Assembly (NCBI RefSeq): GCF_026343295.1
Contig: NZ_JAPELY010000005.1
Location: 186,001 to 250,000, forward strand
Origin: Streptomyces sp. NBC_00083
GTDB lineage: Bacteria; Actinomycetota; Actinomycetes; Streptomycetales; Streptomycetaceae
Length of the DNA: 64,000 bases
Reading direction: 5' to 3'
Part shown: positions 17,268 to 28,740 of the stretch, piece by piece
How positions within the stretch are numbered: position 1 is the first letter of the stretch
How the letters are laid out: every line of letters begins with the position of its first letter
Notes under the pieces: generated by a model
What the model was told of the DNA's origin: nothing
The model's input: only the letters and a program-made list of their open reading frames with translations
The model's database searches: none
Position numbers and translations under genes: made by a program

Positions 17268-17515
17268 TCGACCCCCGGGGGCTCCGCCCCAGACCCCGGG
17301 AGGCCCCACCCCGCCCCTTCCCGAAACCCTCCGGGGGTGGGAGACGGGCTGAGGTAGAGACCCCTGGGGCTCCGCCCCAGACCCCGTTCGCGCCTGAAGG
17401 GCGTTCGTCCTCGATCTCCCCCAAGGCCTTGAGGGCCACGGGGGACCCCCATGACGGGCTGAAGATGCCGCCCGGCATCGAGGAGTCAGGGGCGCGGGGA
17501 AGTGCGCGGGTGGGC
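17268..17515. repeat. Composite intergenic repeat, locus C, inside a putative operon
   Basis: This copy of the dispersed repeat is oriented opposite to locus B. It contains GGGGGCTCCGCCCCAGACCC, a CCCTCCGGGGGTGGG module, CCTGGGGCTCCGCCCCAG at ~17370, and a terminal GGGGCGCGGGGAA module near 17490. It fills most of the 313 bp between the flavin subunit gene ending at 17548 and the 2Fe-2S gene starting at 17234. No gene is visible in it. Confidence 0.75.
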
Positions 17516-17547
17516 CTGCGCTGTGCTCGAAGGCCGGGCGGGCTGCG

Positions 17548-18690
17548 TCAGCGCCGCGCATCGAAGCGTCCCGGGTCGAACGCCCCCGCGTATGCGGGCA
17601 GTTGCGCGCCGAACAGGCTCTCCGCGACGAGCCACCCCGTCGCCGGGGCCAGCCCGATCCCCGCCCCCTCGTGGCCGCACGCGTGCGACAGGCCCGGCAC
17701 CCGCGGATCGGCGCCGATCGCCGGAAGGTGGTCCGGCAGATAGGGGCGGAACCCCGCATACGTACGCAGCACCCGTACCCCGGCCAGGACCGGGAAGAGC
17801 GCGCTCGCGCCCGCCGCGAGGCGGCTCACCGCGTCGACGGACAGGGTGCGGTCGAAGCCGACCCGCTCGCGGCTCGCCCCGATGAGGACGGGCCCGGCCG
17901 GGGTGCCCTCGACCACGGGGGAGGTCTGGAGCGCGGCGGAGTCGCTGGCCACGTCGGCCACGTAGTCCGCCGCGTACACCTTGTGCCGCACCACGCGCGG
18001 CAGCGGCTCGGTGACGAGCACGAAGCCGCGCCGGGGCAGCACCGGCAGGAACGCGCCCGCCAGCCGGGCCAGTTCGCCGCCCCAGGTGCCGGCCGCGTTG
18101 ACCACGTTCGGCGCGTACAGCACCTCGGTGGAGGTCCGCACCCCGCGCACCGCGCCGTCGGCGCCGGTGAGCAGGGCGGTGACCTCGTGGCCGAGCCGGA
18201 CCTCGGCGCCCGAGGCGCGCAGCAGATGGGCGGCGGCGAGCGCGGGCATGACCTGGGCGTCCTGCGGATAGTGGAAGCCCCCCGCGAGACCCGGCGCCAG
18301 ATGCGGCTCCAGGTCGTGCAGCCGGTCGCCCGCGACCTCGTGCGTGGTGACGCCCGCCTTGGTCTGGCCCGCCGCGAACTCCCGCAGCGCGGCCATCCCC
18401 GCCCCGTCACGGGCGACGACGAGACCGCCCTTGGGCTCGTACTCGATCCGCGACGGGAGCAGCCCAACAAGCTCCTGCCACAACTGGGTGGAGAGCAGGG
18501 CGAGTTCGAGCTCGGGGCCGGGCTCCTTGTCGGAGACCAGGAGGTTCCCCTCCCCCGACCCCGTGGTTCCGCCGGCCACCGGGCCCCGGTCGAGCACGGT
18601 GACCCGCAGACCGGCGCGGGTCGCGTAGTAGGCGCAGGCGGCCCCCACGACCCCCGCGCCCACCACGATGACATCCGCGGTGTTTCTCAT
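17548..18690 (-). CDS. FAD-dependent oxidoreductase (DAO family), HcnC/OoxB-type beta subunit
   Basis: A 380-aa D-amino acid oxidase-family flavoprotein. The N-terminal VIVVGAGVVGAACAYY is the FAD-binding fold, with TTGSGEGN, VVNAAGTW and the C-terminal ACGHEGAGIGLAPATGW motif. In known complexes this subunit oxidises the amine substrate. ATG 18690 was taken; ATGs at 18699 and 18705 are also in frame and none has a clear ribosome binding site. With the 2Fe-2S and alpha genes downstream it forms an HcnABC / D-hydroxyproline (or proline, opine) dehydrogenase set. The specific substrate is not deducible. Confidence 0.87.
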   Translation of the reverse strand: MRNTADVIVVGAGVVGAACAYYATRAGLRVTVLDRGPVAGGTTGSGEGNLLVSDKEPGPELELALLSTQLWQELVGLLPSRIEYEPKGGLVVARDGAGMAALREFAAGQTKAGVTTHEVAGDRLHDLEPHLAPGLAGGFHYPQDAQVMPALAAAHLLRASGAEVRLGHEVTALLTGADGAVRGVRTSTEVLYAPNVVNAAGTWGGELARLAGAFLPVLPRRGFVLVTEPLPRVVRHKVYAADYVADVASDSAALQTSPVVEGTPAGPVLIGASRERVGFDRTLSVDAVSRLAAGASALFPVLAGVRVLRTYAGFRPYLPDHLPAIGADPRVPGLSHACGHEGAGIGLAPATGWLVAESLFGAQLPAYAGAFDPGRFDARR

Positions 18691-18743
18691 GGATCTCATG
18701 GGCACGTCAGTAATATTTCACATGGCACCGTCGCTGCCAAGGG

Positions 18744-18804
18744 GCGTACCCGGCCGGGTACGCGCTCCCCGGGTACGTCCCCGGGTACGCACCCACCGGG
18801 TACG
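18744..18804. promoter_or_regulatory. 20-bp perfect palindrome plus GGGTACG direct repeats
   Basis: GCGTACCCGGCCGGGTACGC (18744-18763) is a loop-free perfect palindrome. GGGTACG recurs at 18756, 18771, 18783 and 18798, with start spacings of 15, 12 and 15 bp. The cluster lies about 55 bp upstream of the DAO-family gene and just past the DyP gene stop. The absence of a loop favours an operator over a terminator. The regulator is unknown; the GntR protein at 14666 is a candidate. Confidence 0.5.
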
Positions 18805-18807
18805 CGC

Positions 18808-19980
18808 TCAGAGGACCGTGCTGCCGAGCGGGCGCCCCTCCGTCGCCCCCGGCAGCACGTAGAAGAGCGCCGAACCGTACTGCTCCGCATAGGCGTTGAG
18901 CGCGTCCCCGGCGGCGAGCCGCTGCCGCACCCGCACGAAGAGCGCCGGATCCCTCAGGTACGCCAGGAGGAACAGCCCCCGGTCGGCGGCGCTGTTCTCG
19001 TAGGAGTAGGCGCGCCGCAGCATCCGCGCACCCCCGTCGAGCCGGTGATCCGCGAGACGTACGTGAGCGTCGGCGGGCAGCACGTAACCGCCGTCCGGGG
19101 TACGGACGTTCACGTCGGCCGGGTCGTGCTCGCGGCCTCCGCCGAGCGGCTCGCCGCCCCGTTTGCGGCGCCCGATGATCTGCTCCTGCCGGGCCACGGG
19201 CAGCCGCCCGAACTCCGCCACGCGCAGCCGCACCCGTCGCACGACCAGGAACGTCCCGTCGGCGTAGGGCCCCGGGCCCGCCAGCCAGACCCAGCGTTCG
19301 CTCTCCGCCGCCGTGGGATTCGCCGAGCCGTGCCGGAAGCCGAGGAGGTCGCGCGGGGTCTCCCCGTCCCGCGGGGGCGCGAACGCGCCGCCGCCGGAAC
19401 CGCCGCCGGAACCGGCACCCGGGCCGGCCCCCTCCGGCGGCAGGAACGCGCCCTGGCGCCAGCGGGGCCGCAGCACACCGGCCCCCGCGGCCGCGAGCAG
19501 ACCGGCCAGCCGCTCACAGCCCTGGGGATCGCGCGCACAGATCTGTACGCCGATCTCGCCGCCGCCCAGGCCCGCGTCCAGGTGCTCCCCCGCGAGCGCG
19601 GGCAGGTCGAGGAGGGCCTCGGGCGCTCCGATGCCGATGCGCCCCGGCAGGGCGGGTCCGATGCCGACGGTCGCGGTGGGCCCCGGAGCCGCCCCCGCGA
19701 GCAGCTCGCTCCACCGCGCGAGCAGCCGGCGCACCGCGTCCCGGCCCGGCGCCCCCCGGGTGCCCGGGGTGAGGTCGTAGGAGACGAAGAGCAGATGCCG
19801 CTGCGGAGGCTCGACCACCCCGGCCTGCCGCACCGGTCCCGGCGGGGGCCCCTGGACGGGCCGCTCCGCGCGCGGGCGGCGCGGCACGGCGGCGTCGCAG
19901 CCGCTCACCGCGAAGGCCACGGGGAGGGTGGCGAGAAGGGTGCGGCGCCGGAACCCGGAGTCACTCAAGTGGTCGTACAA
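18808..19980 (-). CDS. DyP-type peroxidase, predicted Tat-exported lipoprotein
   Basis: About 390 aa. The N-terminus has GFRRRTLLATLPVAFAVSGCD: a twin-arginine motif, a hydrophobic stretch and a lipobox, so it is predicted to be exported folded and lipid-anchored. The remainder is EfeB/DyP-like (QEQIIGRRKRGGEPLGG, DAHVRLAD with the proximal heme His, RRAYSYE). The family GxxDG motif reads GFRHG (near residue 213), so the distal Asp is replaced by His. Start is uncertain: TTG 19980 or 19968, neither with a ribosome binding site; upstream codons are low-complexity. No efeU/efeO genes are adjacent. Confidence 0.8.
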   Translation of the reverse strand: MYDHLSDSGFRRRTLLATLPVAFAVSGCDAAVPRRPRAERPVQGPPPGPVRQAGVVEPPQRHLLFVSYDLTPGTRGAPGRDAVRRLLARWSELLAGAAPGPTATVGIGPALPGRIGIGAPEALLDLPALAGEHLDAGLGGGEIGVQICARDPQGCERLAGLLAAAGAGVLRPRWRQGAFLPPEGAGPGAGSGGGSGGGAFAPPRDGETPRDLLGFRHGSANPTAAESERWVWLAGPGPYADGTFLVVRRVRLRVAEFGRLPVARQEQIIGRRKRGGEPLGGGREHDPADVNVRTPDGGYVLPADAHVRLADHRLDGGARMLRRAYSYENSAADRGLFLLAYLRDPALFVRVRQRLAAGDALNAYAEQYGSALFYVLPGATEGRPLGSTVL

Positions 19981-20085
19981 AACAGTACATTTCAGGAGAG
20001 AGGTGCTCGGCACGATACACCCGCGGGGCCTCGCGCCCCCGTCTCCGCGGCTGCGCGCCGCCCGATCCGGAGGCGCCCGGCACCC

Positions 20086-20160
20086 CCGCCCCGCCCACCC
20101 CGCCCCGCCCACCCCGTCCGGCCCATCCCGTCCGGCCCATCCGTCCCATCGGGATATGGG
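20086..20160. repeat. Short GC-rich tandem repeats in divergent intergenic region
   Basis: The 345 bp between the DyP gene and the sigma-CAP gene contain two copies of CCCCGCCCACC and two of CCGTCCGGCCCAT in tandem, then CCCAT CGGGAT ATGGG, a small inverted repeat. Nothing else was recognised here. No convincing promoter hexamers were found for either gene. Confidence 0.5.
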
Positions 20161-20325
20161 CTTCGTCACCGTGCCACGTGTTACCTCCCCTCCGGCTGGC
20201 ACCATGCAGCATCTGACGGAGGGCGGCCGATATCTGTCATCCGTTTTCTGTTATCCGACCACTTGTCGAGTGTCTCCACTGTGTCGGGTCAGTTAGGTTC
20301 GGTGCTCCGGGAGAGTGGACGAGGC

Positions 20326-22017
20326 GTGATCAGTGAACAGGAAGCCGCGGTGGTCGTCGCGGCCAGAAGCGGGGACCAGCGGGCACGGGACGAGCTGGTC
20401 GCCGGGTATCTGCCGCTCGTCTACAACATCGTCGGCAGGGCGCTGAACGGGCACGCCGACGTGGACGACGTGGTGCAGGAGAGCCTGCTGCGGATGCTCG
20501 ACGGGCTCGGCTCGTTGCGCGACCCCGCGGCGTTCCGCTCGTGGCTGGTCGCCGTCACCATGAACGAGGTGCGCCGCTACTGGCAGGGCCACCGCCGCGC
20601 CCCCGTCGACGGGGGGCTCCAGGACGCCTACGACATCGCCGACCCCGGCGCGGACTTCGTCGACCTCACCATCGTGCGGCTCGGTCTCTCCGGACAGCGC
20701 AAGGAGGTCACCGAGGCCACCCGCTGGCTGGAGACCGACGACCGGGCGCTGCTGTCGCTGTGGTGGCTGGAGGCGGCCGGTGTACTCACCCGGGGCGAGG
20801 TCGCCTCCGCGCTCGACCTGTCGGCCGAGCACGCCGCCGTGCGCGTCCAGCGCATGAAGGGCCAGCTGGAGACCGCCCGGGTCGTGGTGCGTGCCCTCGC
20901 CACCAGCCAGCACTGCGGCGAGCTGTCCGGTCTCACGTTCGCCTGGGACGGTGTGCCGTCCGCCCTGTGGCGCAAGCGCATAGCCCGGCACGCCCGGACG
21001 TGCGCGGTCTGCTCCGGGCACTGGAGCGGGCTCATACCCGCCGAGGGCCTGCTCGTCGGGCTCGCCCTCGTCCCGGTCGCCGCGACCACCGCGGGACTGC
21101 TCGCCGCGCTCCACGGGCACCTCCCGGGACTTCGCACCCCGGACCTCCAGACGGCCGCGCACGCCACCACGCAGCCCCTCGCGCAGGCCGGCACGCAGCC
21201 CGCGCCGGAGGCGTCCCGCGCCTCGCACGGCGCCCACGCCGCCGGCAGGCGGCGGGCCCCCGCGTCCCGGCGGGACCTGCGGGACCGGCGGGCACGGCGG
21301 CGGCGCAGGGCCGGCGCCGTCATCGCCGCCCTCGCGGTCGTGACCGCGCTCGGCGGCGCGTACCACTTCCTGACGGACTCCGGTGACGACGCGTCCCGTT
21401 CCGTCGCGGACGCCCCCGCCACCACCACCGACGCGGCGGCCGACGGCATCAGCACCAAGCCGCTTCCGCCGTCTCCTTCTGCTGCCAAGTCGCCTGCGCA
21501 GCACAGCAGTTCACCGACGCCGAGTCCCTCGAAGCACTCCGCGCCGCCCGCCAAGCCGTCGCCGCGCCCGGCACCGCCGAAGCCGGCGCCGAGCACGAGG
21601 CGCGCGGCGCCGAGCAGCACGGACACGAGCATGCCGGCGGCGGTGCAGCAGGTGCTCGACCTGGTCAACTCCGAGCGGAGCAAGGCGGGTTGCTCGGCAC
21701 TGACCAGCAATTCCAAGCTCTACGACGCGGCGCTGAAGCACTCCGAGAACATGGCCGCGCAGAACTTCTTCGACCACACCGACCCGAGCGGCGCGGGCCC
21801 CGGCGAGCGCATCACGGCCGCCGGGTACCAGTGGAGCGCGTACGGCGAGAACATCGCGCGGGGCCAGGCCGACGCGGCTTCCGTCATGGACTCCTGGATG
21901 AACAGCCCCGGTCACCGCGCCAACATCCTGAACTGCGGGTTCAAGGAGATCGGCATAGGCGTGCACTACGGGTCGGGCGGCCCGTGGTGGACGCAGGACT
22001 TCGGTACGCGGAGCTAG
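20326..22017 (+). CDS. ECF sigma factor fused to zinc anti-sigma-like motif, membrane segment and CAP/SCP domain
   Basis: A 563-aa multidomain protein. Residues ~10-85 are sigma region 2 (VVQESLLRMLDGLGSLRDP); ~115-185 resemble region 4. H222-x3-C226-x2-C229 (HARTCAVC) is the ZAS-type anti-sigma zinc motif. A hydrophobic stretch lies at ~240-262, then a very basic linker, a clear transmembrane helix at ~330-350, a ~75-residue Pro/Ser/Lys stalk, and a CAP/SCP domain from ~438 (FFDHTDP, GENIARG, SPGHRANILNC). The positive-inside rule puts the CAP domain outside the cell. GTG 20326 has GGGAG 10 nt upstream; the longer open frame upstream is not coding. Likely a membrane-tethered sigma factor sensing the envelope. 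Confidence 0.85.
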   Translation: MISEQEAAVVVAARSGDQRARDELVAGYLPLVYNIVGRALNGHADVDDVVQESLLRMLDGLGSLRDPAAFRSWLVAVTMNEVRRYWQGHRRAPVDGGLQDAYDIADPGADFVDLTIVRLGLSGQRKEVTEATRWLETDDRALLSLWWLEAAGVLTRGEVASALDLSAEHAAVRVQRMKGQLETARVVVRALATSQHCGELSGLTFAWDGVPSALWRKRIARHARTCAVCSGHWSGLIPAEGLLVGLALVPVAATTAGLLAALHGHLPGLRTPDLQTAAHATTQPLAQAGTQPAPEASRASHGAHAAGRRRAPASRRDLRDRRARRRRRAGAVIAALAVVTALGGAYHFLTDSGDDASRSVADAPATTTDAAADGISTKPLPPSPSAAKSPAQHSSSPTPSPSKHSAPPAKPSPRPAPPKPAPSTRRAAPSSTDTSMPAAVQQVLDLVNSERSKAGCSALTSNSKLYDAALKHSENMAAQNFFDHTDPSGAGPGERITAAGYQWSAYGENIARGQADAASVMDSWMNSPGHRANILNCGFKEIGIGVHYGSGGPWWTQDFGTRS

Positions 22018-22043
22018 CCGGCGCCGTGCGCGCGCGGGACGGG

Positions 22044-22075
22044 GGCGGGCCCGGGTCGTGGGACCCGGGCCCGCC
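22044..22075. terminator. Bidirectional hairpin terminator
   Basis: A perfect 14-bp GC stem (22044-22057 with 22062-22075) with loop GTGG lies between the convergent sigma-CAP and cobN genes. It would serve both directions. Confidence 0.85.
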
Positions 22076-22093
22076 GTCGCGTGCGGCCGGGGC

Positions 22094-25738
<3,645 letters not shown>

Positions 25739-25791
25739 GCGGCGTCAGGCCTTCCTCGGGGTGTCCGCGCCCCGGGTGGTGTCGGATGGTT

Positions 25792-25950
25792 CTCCCCCTG
25801 CGGGGGAGCGGGAGTTCCTGACTCGCCCGGCGGCCGAGGTGCCTCGGTCCGGGCTCACAGTGGCGGGACCGCGCCGGAATCGCACCGGGCTTCCTCCCCT
25901 GTCGCCGTGGCCGGCGACGCCGGCGGGGTCGGTTGGCCCCGCCGCCTGCA
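25792..25950 (-). promoter_or_regulatory. Cobalamin riboswitch in cobN leader
   Basis: Read on the minus strand, the B12-box core GCGGTCCCGCCACTGT lies at 25872-25857. It is preceded by GGAGGAAGCCCGGTG (25897-25883) and followed by CAGGAACTCCCGC (25820-25808), the conserved 3' element. A hairpin CTCCCCC GCA GGGGGAG (25808-25792) immediately follows and may be the expression platform. TACTAT (25955-25950) is a possible -10 near the 5' end, without a good -35. It should repress cobN translation or transcription when adenosylcobalamin binds. Confidence 0.9.
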
Positions 25951-26059
25951 TAGTAGCGACCCGCCCGGTCGCCTTGGGGTCCCGTCCCCTGGGCCCGCCC
26001 CGGGGAGCCCGCCCACCGACCGCGGGGGGCGCTCGCGGGGTTTGCATCCCTCAGCAGGG

Positions 26060-26690
26060 TGCCTGGTCTCGGCATCCTTGGGGCTGCGCCCCGGGTGGCT
26101 TTGGCAGGGTGCCTGGTGGAGGCCACCTCAGCCTGTCCGGCTCTTCGACCCCGGCCCATCGAGGCCGCCTCAGCCCGTCCGGCGTTTGAGGACGAGCGCC
26201 CTCAGGGCGCGAACGGGGCCTGGGGCGGAGCCCCAGCAACCCCGCTTTCGTCTGCGGACCGTGCCCGCGTCTCGCGCAGTTCCCCGCGCCCCCAGGTGGG
26301 CTGACCTTGGCGGCATGCCCAGCATCGGCCACCTCAGCCCGTCCGGCTCTCCGACCCCGGCCCGTCGAGGCCACCTCAGCCCGTCCGGCGATTGAGGACG
26401 AGCTCCCTTCAGGCGCGAACGGGGTCTGGGGCGGAGCCCCAGCAACCCCGCCTGCATCTGCGGACCGTGCCCGCGTCTCGCGCAGTTCACCGCGCCCCTG
26501 GTAGGGCACCCGGCACCGAGCCCGCAGCTCGCGCCCACCGCGGCGGAGCCGCGCACGGTCACAGCCCCGCGCCCCCAAGTGGGCTGAACTCGGCGGCATG
26601 CCCAGCATCGGCAACCTCAGCCCGTCCGGCGATTGAGGACGAGCGCCCTCAAGGCGCGAACCGGGGTCTGGGGCGGAGCCCCAGGGGGCC
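26060..26690. repeat. Composite intergenic repeat, locus D, in a divergent gene gap
   Basis: Three hairpins CTGGGGCGGAGCCCCAG (26220-26236, 26426-26442, 26668-26684) are embedded in repeat units like those at 14 kb, with GCCCGTCCGGCGATTGAGGA and GCGCAGTTC modules. Unit spacing is irregular (206 and 242 bp). Unlike the other loci this one lies between divergent genes (cobN and cobG). No gene is seen between 25960 and 26740. Confidence 0.8.
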
Positions 26691-26726
26691 CGCCTGCAAG
26701 GGGCGGGGTGGGGAGGGGCCCCCTGG
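26681..26726 (+). promoter_or_regulatory. Long hairpin directly upstream of cobG
   Basis: CCAGGGGGCCC (26681-26691) and GGGCCCCCTGG (26716-26726) form an 11-bp perfect stem around a 24-nt G-rich loop, 14-26 nt before the two candidate cobG starts. Its left arm overlaps the last repeat hairpin, so the two structures are mutually exclusive. TATGCT (26740-26745) could be a -10 box for a leaderless start at 26753. Confidence 0.4.
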
Positions 26727-26752
26727 GTGGGGGGCTGGGTATGCTCGCCGCC

Positions 26753-28102
26753 ATGCCGCCCCCCTCCGTAACACCCCCCAACCAGGGCGAACCCCTCATA
26801 GGGTGCAGTCCGGGAGCAGTGCCGCGCGGCCCCGTCGTACGGGACCGCGGCGACGCCTGCCCCGGGGCCCTGCGGCTGCACACCGCCGACGACGGCAACC
26901 TCGCCCGACTCCGGCTTCCCGGCGGCCTCTTGACGGATCGTCAGGTGCACGCGCTGGCCACCGCCACCGAGCGGTACGCGGACGGCCACCTCACCCTCAC
27001 GTCCCGCGGCAACACGGAGCTGCGCGGCATCGCGGCCACCCACGCCACCGCACTGGCCGAACTCCTGCGCCACACCGGCCTGATGCCCTCCGAGAGCCAT
27101 GAGCGCGTGCGCAACATCGTCGCGTCGCCGCTGGCCGGTCTGGACGGCCGGGGCCACGGCGGCGCCCGCACCACCGCCCGCCTCCGCGCCCTCGACGCCC
27201 TGCTGTGTGCCGAGGAGTGGACGACCGCGCTCTCCGGCCGCTTCCTGTTCGCCGTCGACGACGGCCGCGGCGACGTCGCGAGCCTCGGCGCCGATGTGAC
27301 GTTGCTCGCACAGGAGCGGGACACCGTGGTCGTACGGGTCGGGGCGAGCGCCCTGCGCGTGGATGGGCCCGACGCCCCCCGCGCGGCCCTGGAGGCCGCC
27401 CGCGCGTTCCTGGAGAGCGCCGCCGGCACCGGTGCCTGGCGGGTGCGCGACCTCCCCCCGGGCCACGACGTCGGCCTCGCCCCGGCCCTGGCCCGCGCGG
27501 GCATCCCGGCCACCACGGCCCCGGACCCGGACCCGCGGCAGTCCGCCCCCGCCCCGCCGCCCCCGGGCATCGTCGCGAGCCCCGACGGCTCGTACGCCCT
27601 CGTCGTCGCGCCCGCGCTCGGCCGGGTGACCGCCGGGCAGCTGCGGGCGCTGCCCGGCCCCGGCGGCGAGGTCAGGATCACCCCGTGGCGCGGCTTCGTC
27701 GTCCCCGGCTTCGACGGGCCCGGCGCCCGCGCACGGCTGCGCGCACTCGACGACGCCGGGTTCACCACCCGCCCCGACGCCCCGTGGGCCGGGGTGGGAG
27801 CGTGCACCGGACGGCCGGGCTGCGCCAAGGCGCTGGCCGATGTGCGCCGGGACGCCCTGCCGGGCGCGGGCGGCCTGCCGGTCCACTGGTCGGGGTGCGA
27901 GCGGCGCTGCGGGCATCCGCACGGCGACTGGGTGGACGTGACGGCCACCGCCGAGGGCCGGTACACGGTGACGGTGCGGGGCGATGCGCCGGAGGAACAG
28001 CAAGTGCCGCTGGACGAGGGCGAGTTGGCGGCGACGGTGGCCCGTGCGCGGGGCGGCCGGCCGGGAGCGTACGGGACAGGGACAGGGACAACCACGAGAT
28101 GA
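26753..28102 (+). CDS. cobG: Precorrin-3B synthase CobG
   Basis: About 449 aa, of the nitrite/sulfite reductase-like fold. The N-terminal half has [15 protein letters not shown] and [11 protein letters not shown]; the C-terminal half has the four cluster cysteines in CTGRPGC and SGCERRCGH that bind the 4Fe-4S (and siroheme in relatives). CobG hydroxylates precorrin-3A using O2, the step that marks the aerobic cobalamin route. ATG 26753 fits a leaderless start after TATGCT; ATG 26741 is in frame and preceded by a G-rich stretch. It overlaps cobH by ATGA. Confidence 0.92.
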   Translation: MPPPSVTPPNQGEPLIGCSPGAVPRGPVVRDRGDACPGALRLHTADDGNLARLRLPGGLLTDRQVHALATATERYADGHLTLTSRGNTELRGIAATHATALAELLRHTGLMPSESHERVRNIVASPLAGLDGRGHGGARTTARLRALDALLCAEEWTTALSGRFLFAVDDGRGDVASLGADVTLLAQERDTVVVRVGASALRVDGPDAPRAALEAARAFLESAAGTGAWRVRDLPPGHDVGLAPALARAGIPATTAPDPDPRQSAPAPPPPGIVASPDGSYALVVAPALGRVTAGQLRALPGPGGEVRITPWRGFVVPGFDGPGARARLRALDDAGFTTRPDAPWAGVGACTGRPGCAKALADVRRDALPGAGGLPVHWSGCERRCGHPHGDWVDVTATAEGRYTVTVRGDAPEEQQVPLDEGELAATVARARGGRPGAYGTGTGTTTR

Positions 28103-28740
28103 GCGAGAGCACAGTGTTCGACTACGAGAAGGACGGCGCGGAGATATACCGCCAGTCCTTTGCCACGATCCGCGCCGAGGCGGACCTCGCCGGGCTGCCC
28201 GCCGACGTGAGCCAGGTCGCGGTCCGCATGATCCACGCCTGTGGCATGACGGACCTGACCCGCGACCTCGGTTTCACGCCGGGCGTCGTGGCCCGCGCCC
28301 GCGAGGCGCTGCGCGCCGGCGCGCCGATCCTGTGCGACGCGCGGATGGTCGCGAGCGGGGTCACCCGCAAGCGGCTGCCCGCCGACAACGAGGTCATCTG
28401 CACCCTGAACGACCCGTCCGTGCCCGATCTCGCCGCGAAGCTCGGCACCACGCGCAGCGCCGCCGCTCTCGAACTGTGGCGCGACCGGCTCGACGGCGCG
28501 GTGGTGGCCGTCGGCAACGCGCCCACCGCCCTGTTCCGGCTGCTCGAAATGGTCGAGGAGGGCACCCCGCGCCCGGCGGCCGTCATCGGCGTACCCGTCG
28601 GGTTCATCGGCGCCGCCGAGTCGAAGGACGCGCTCGCCGCGCACCCCTCGGGCCTGGAGCACCTGGTGGTACGGGGCCGGCGCGGCGGCAGCGCGATCGC
28701 CGCCGCCGCACTCAACGCGATCGCGAGCGAGGCGGAATGA
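28099..28740 (+). CDS. cobH: Precorrin-8X methylmutase CobH
   Basis: A 213-aa CobH/CbiC protein. [10 protein letters not shown] contains the catalytic His of the family; [23 protein letters not shown] and the glycine-rich C-terminus [14 protein letters not shown] are also typical. It moves a methyl group from C-11 to C-12, giving hydrogenobyrinic acid. Both ends overlap neighbours as ATGA, so cobG-cobH-cobIJ form a coupled operon. Confidence 0.96.
   Translation: MSESTVFDYEKDGAEIYRQSFATIRAEADLAGLPADVSQVAVRMIHACGMTDLTRDLGFTPGVVARAREALRAGAPILCDARMVASGVTRKRLPADNEVICTLNDPSVPDLAAKLGTTRSAAALELWRDRLDGAVVAVGNAPTALFRLLEMVEEGTPRPAAVIGVPVGFIGAAESKDALAAHPSGLEHLVVRGRRGGSAIAAAALNAIASEAE

Noticed and set aside
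17602-20325. Long plus-strand frame upstream of and continuous with the sigma-CAP gene
   Set aside because: It runs antisense through the DAO and DyP genes and has shadow composition; protein-like sequence begins only at the GTG at 20326.
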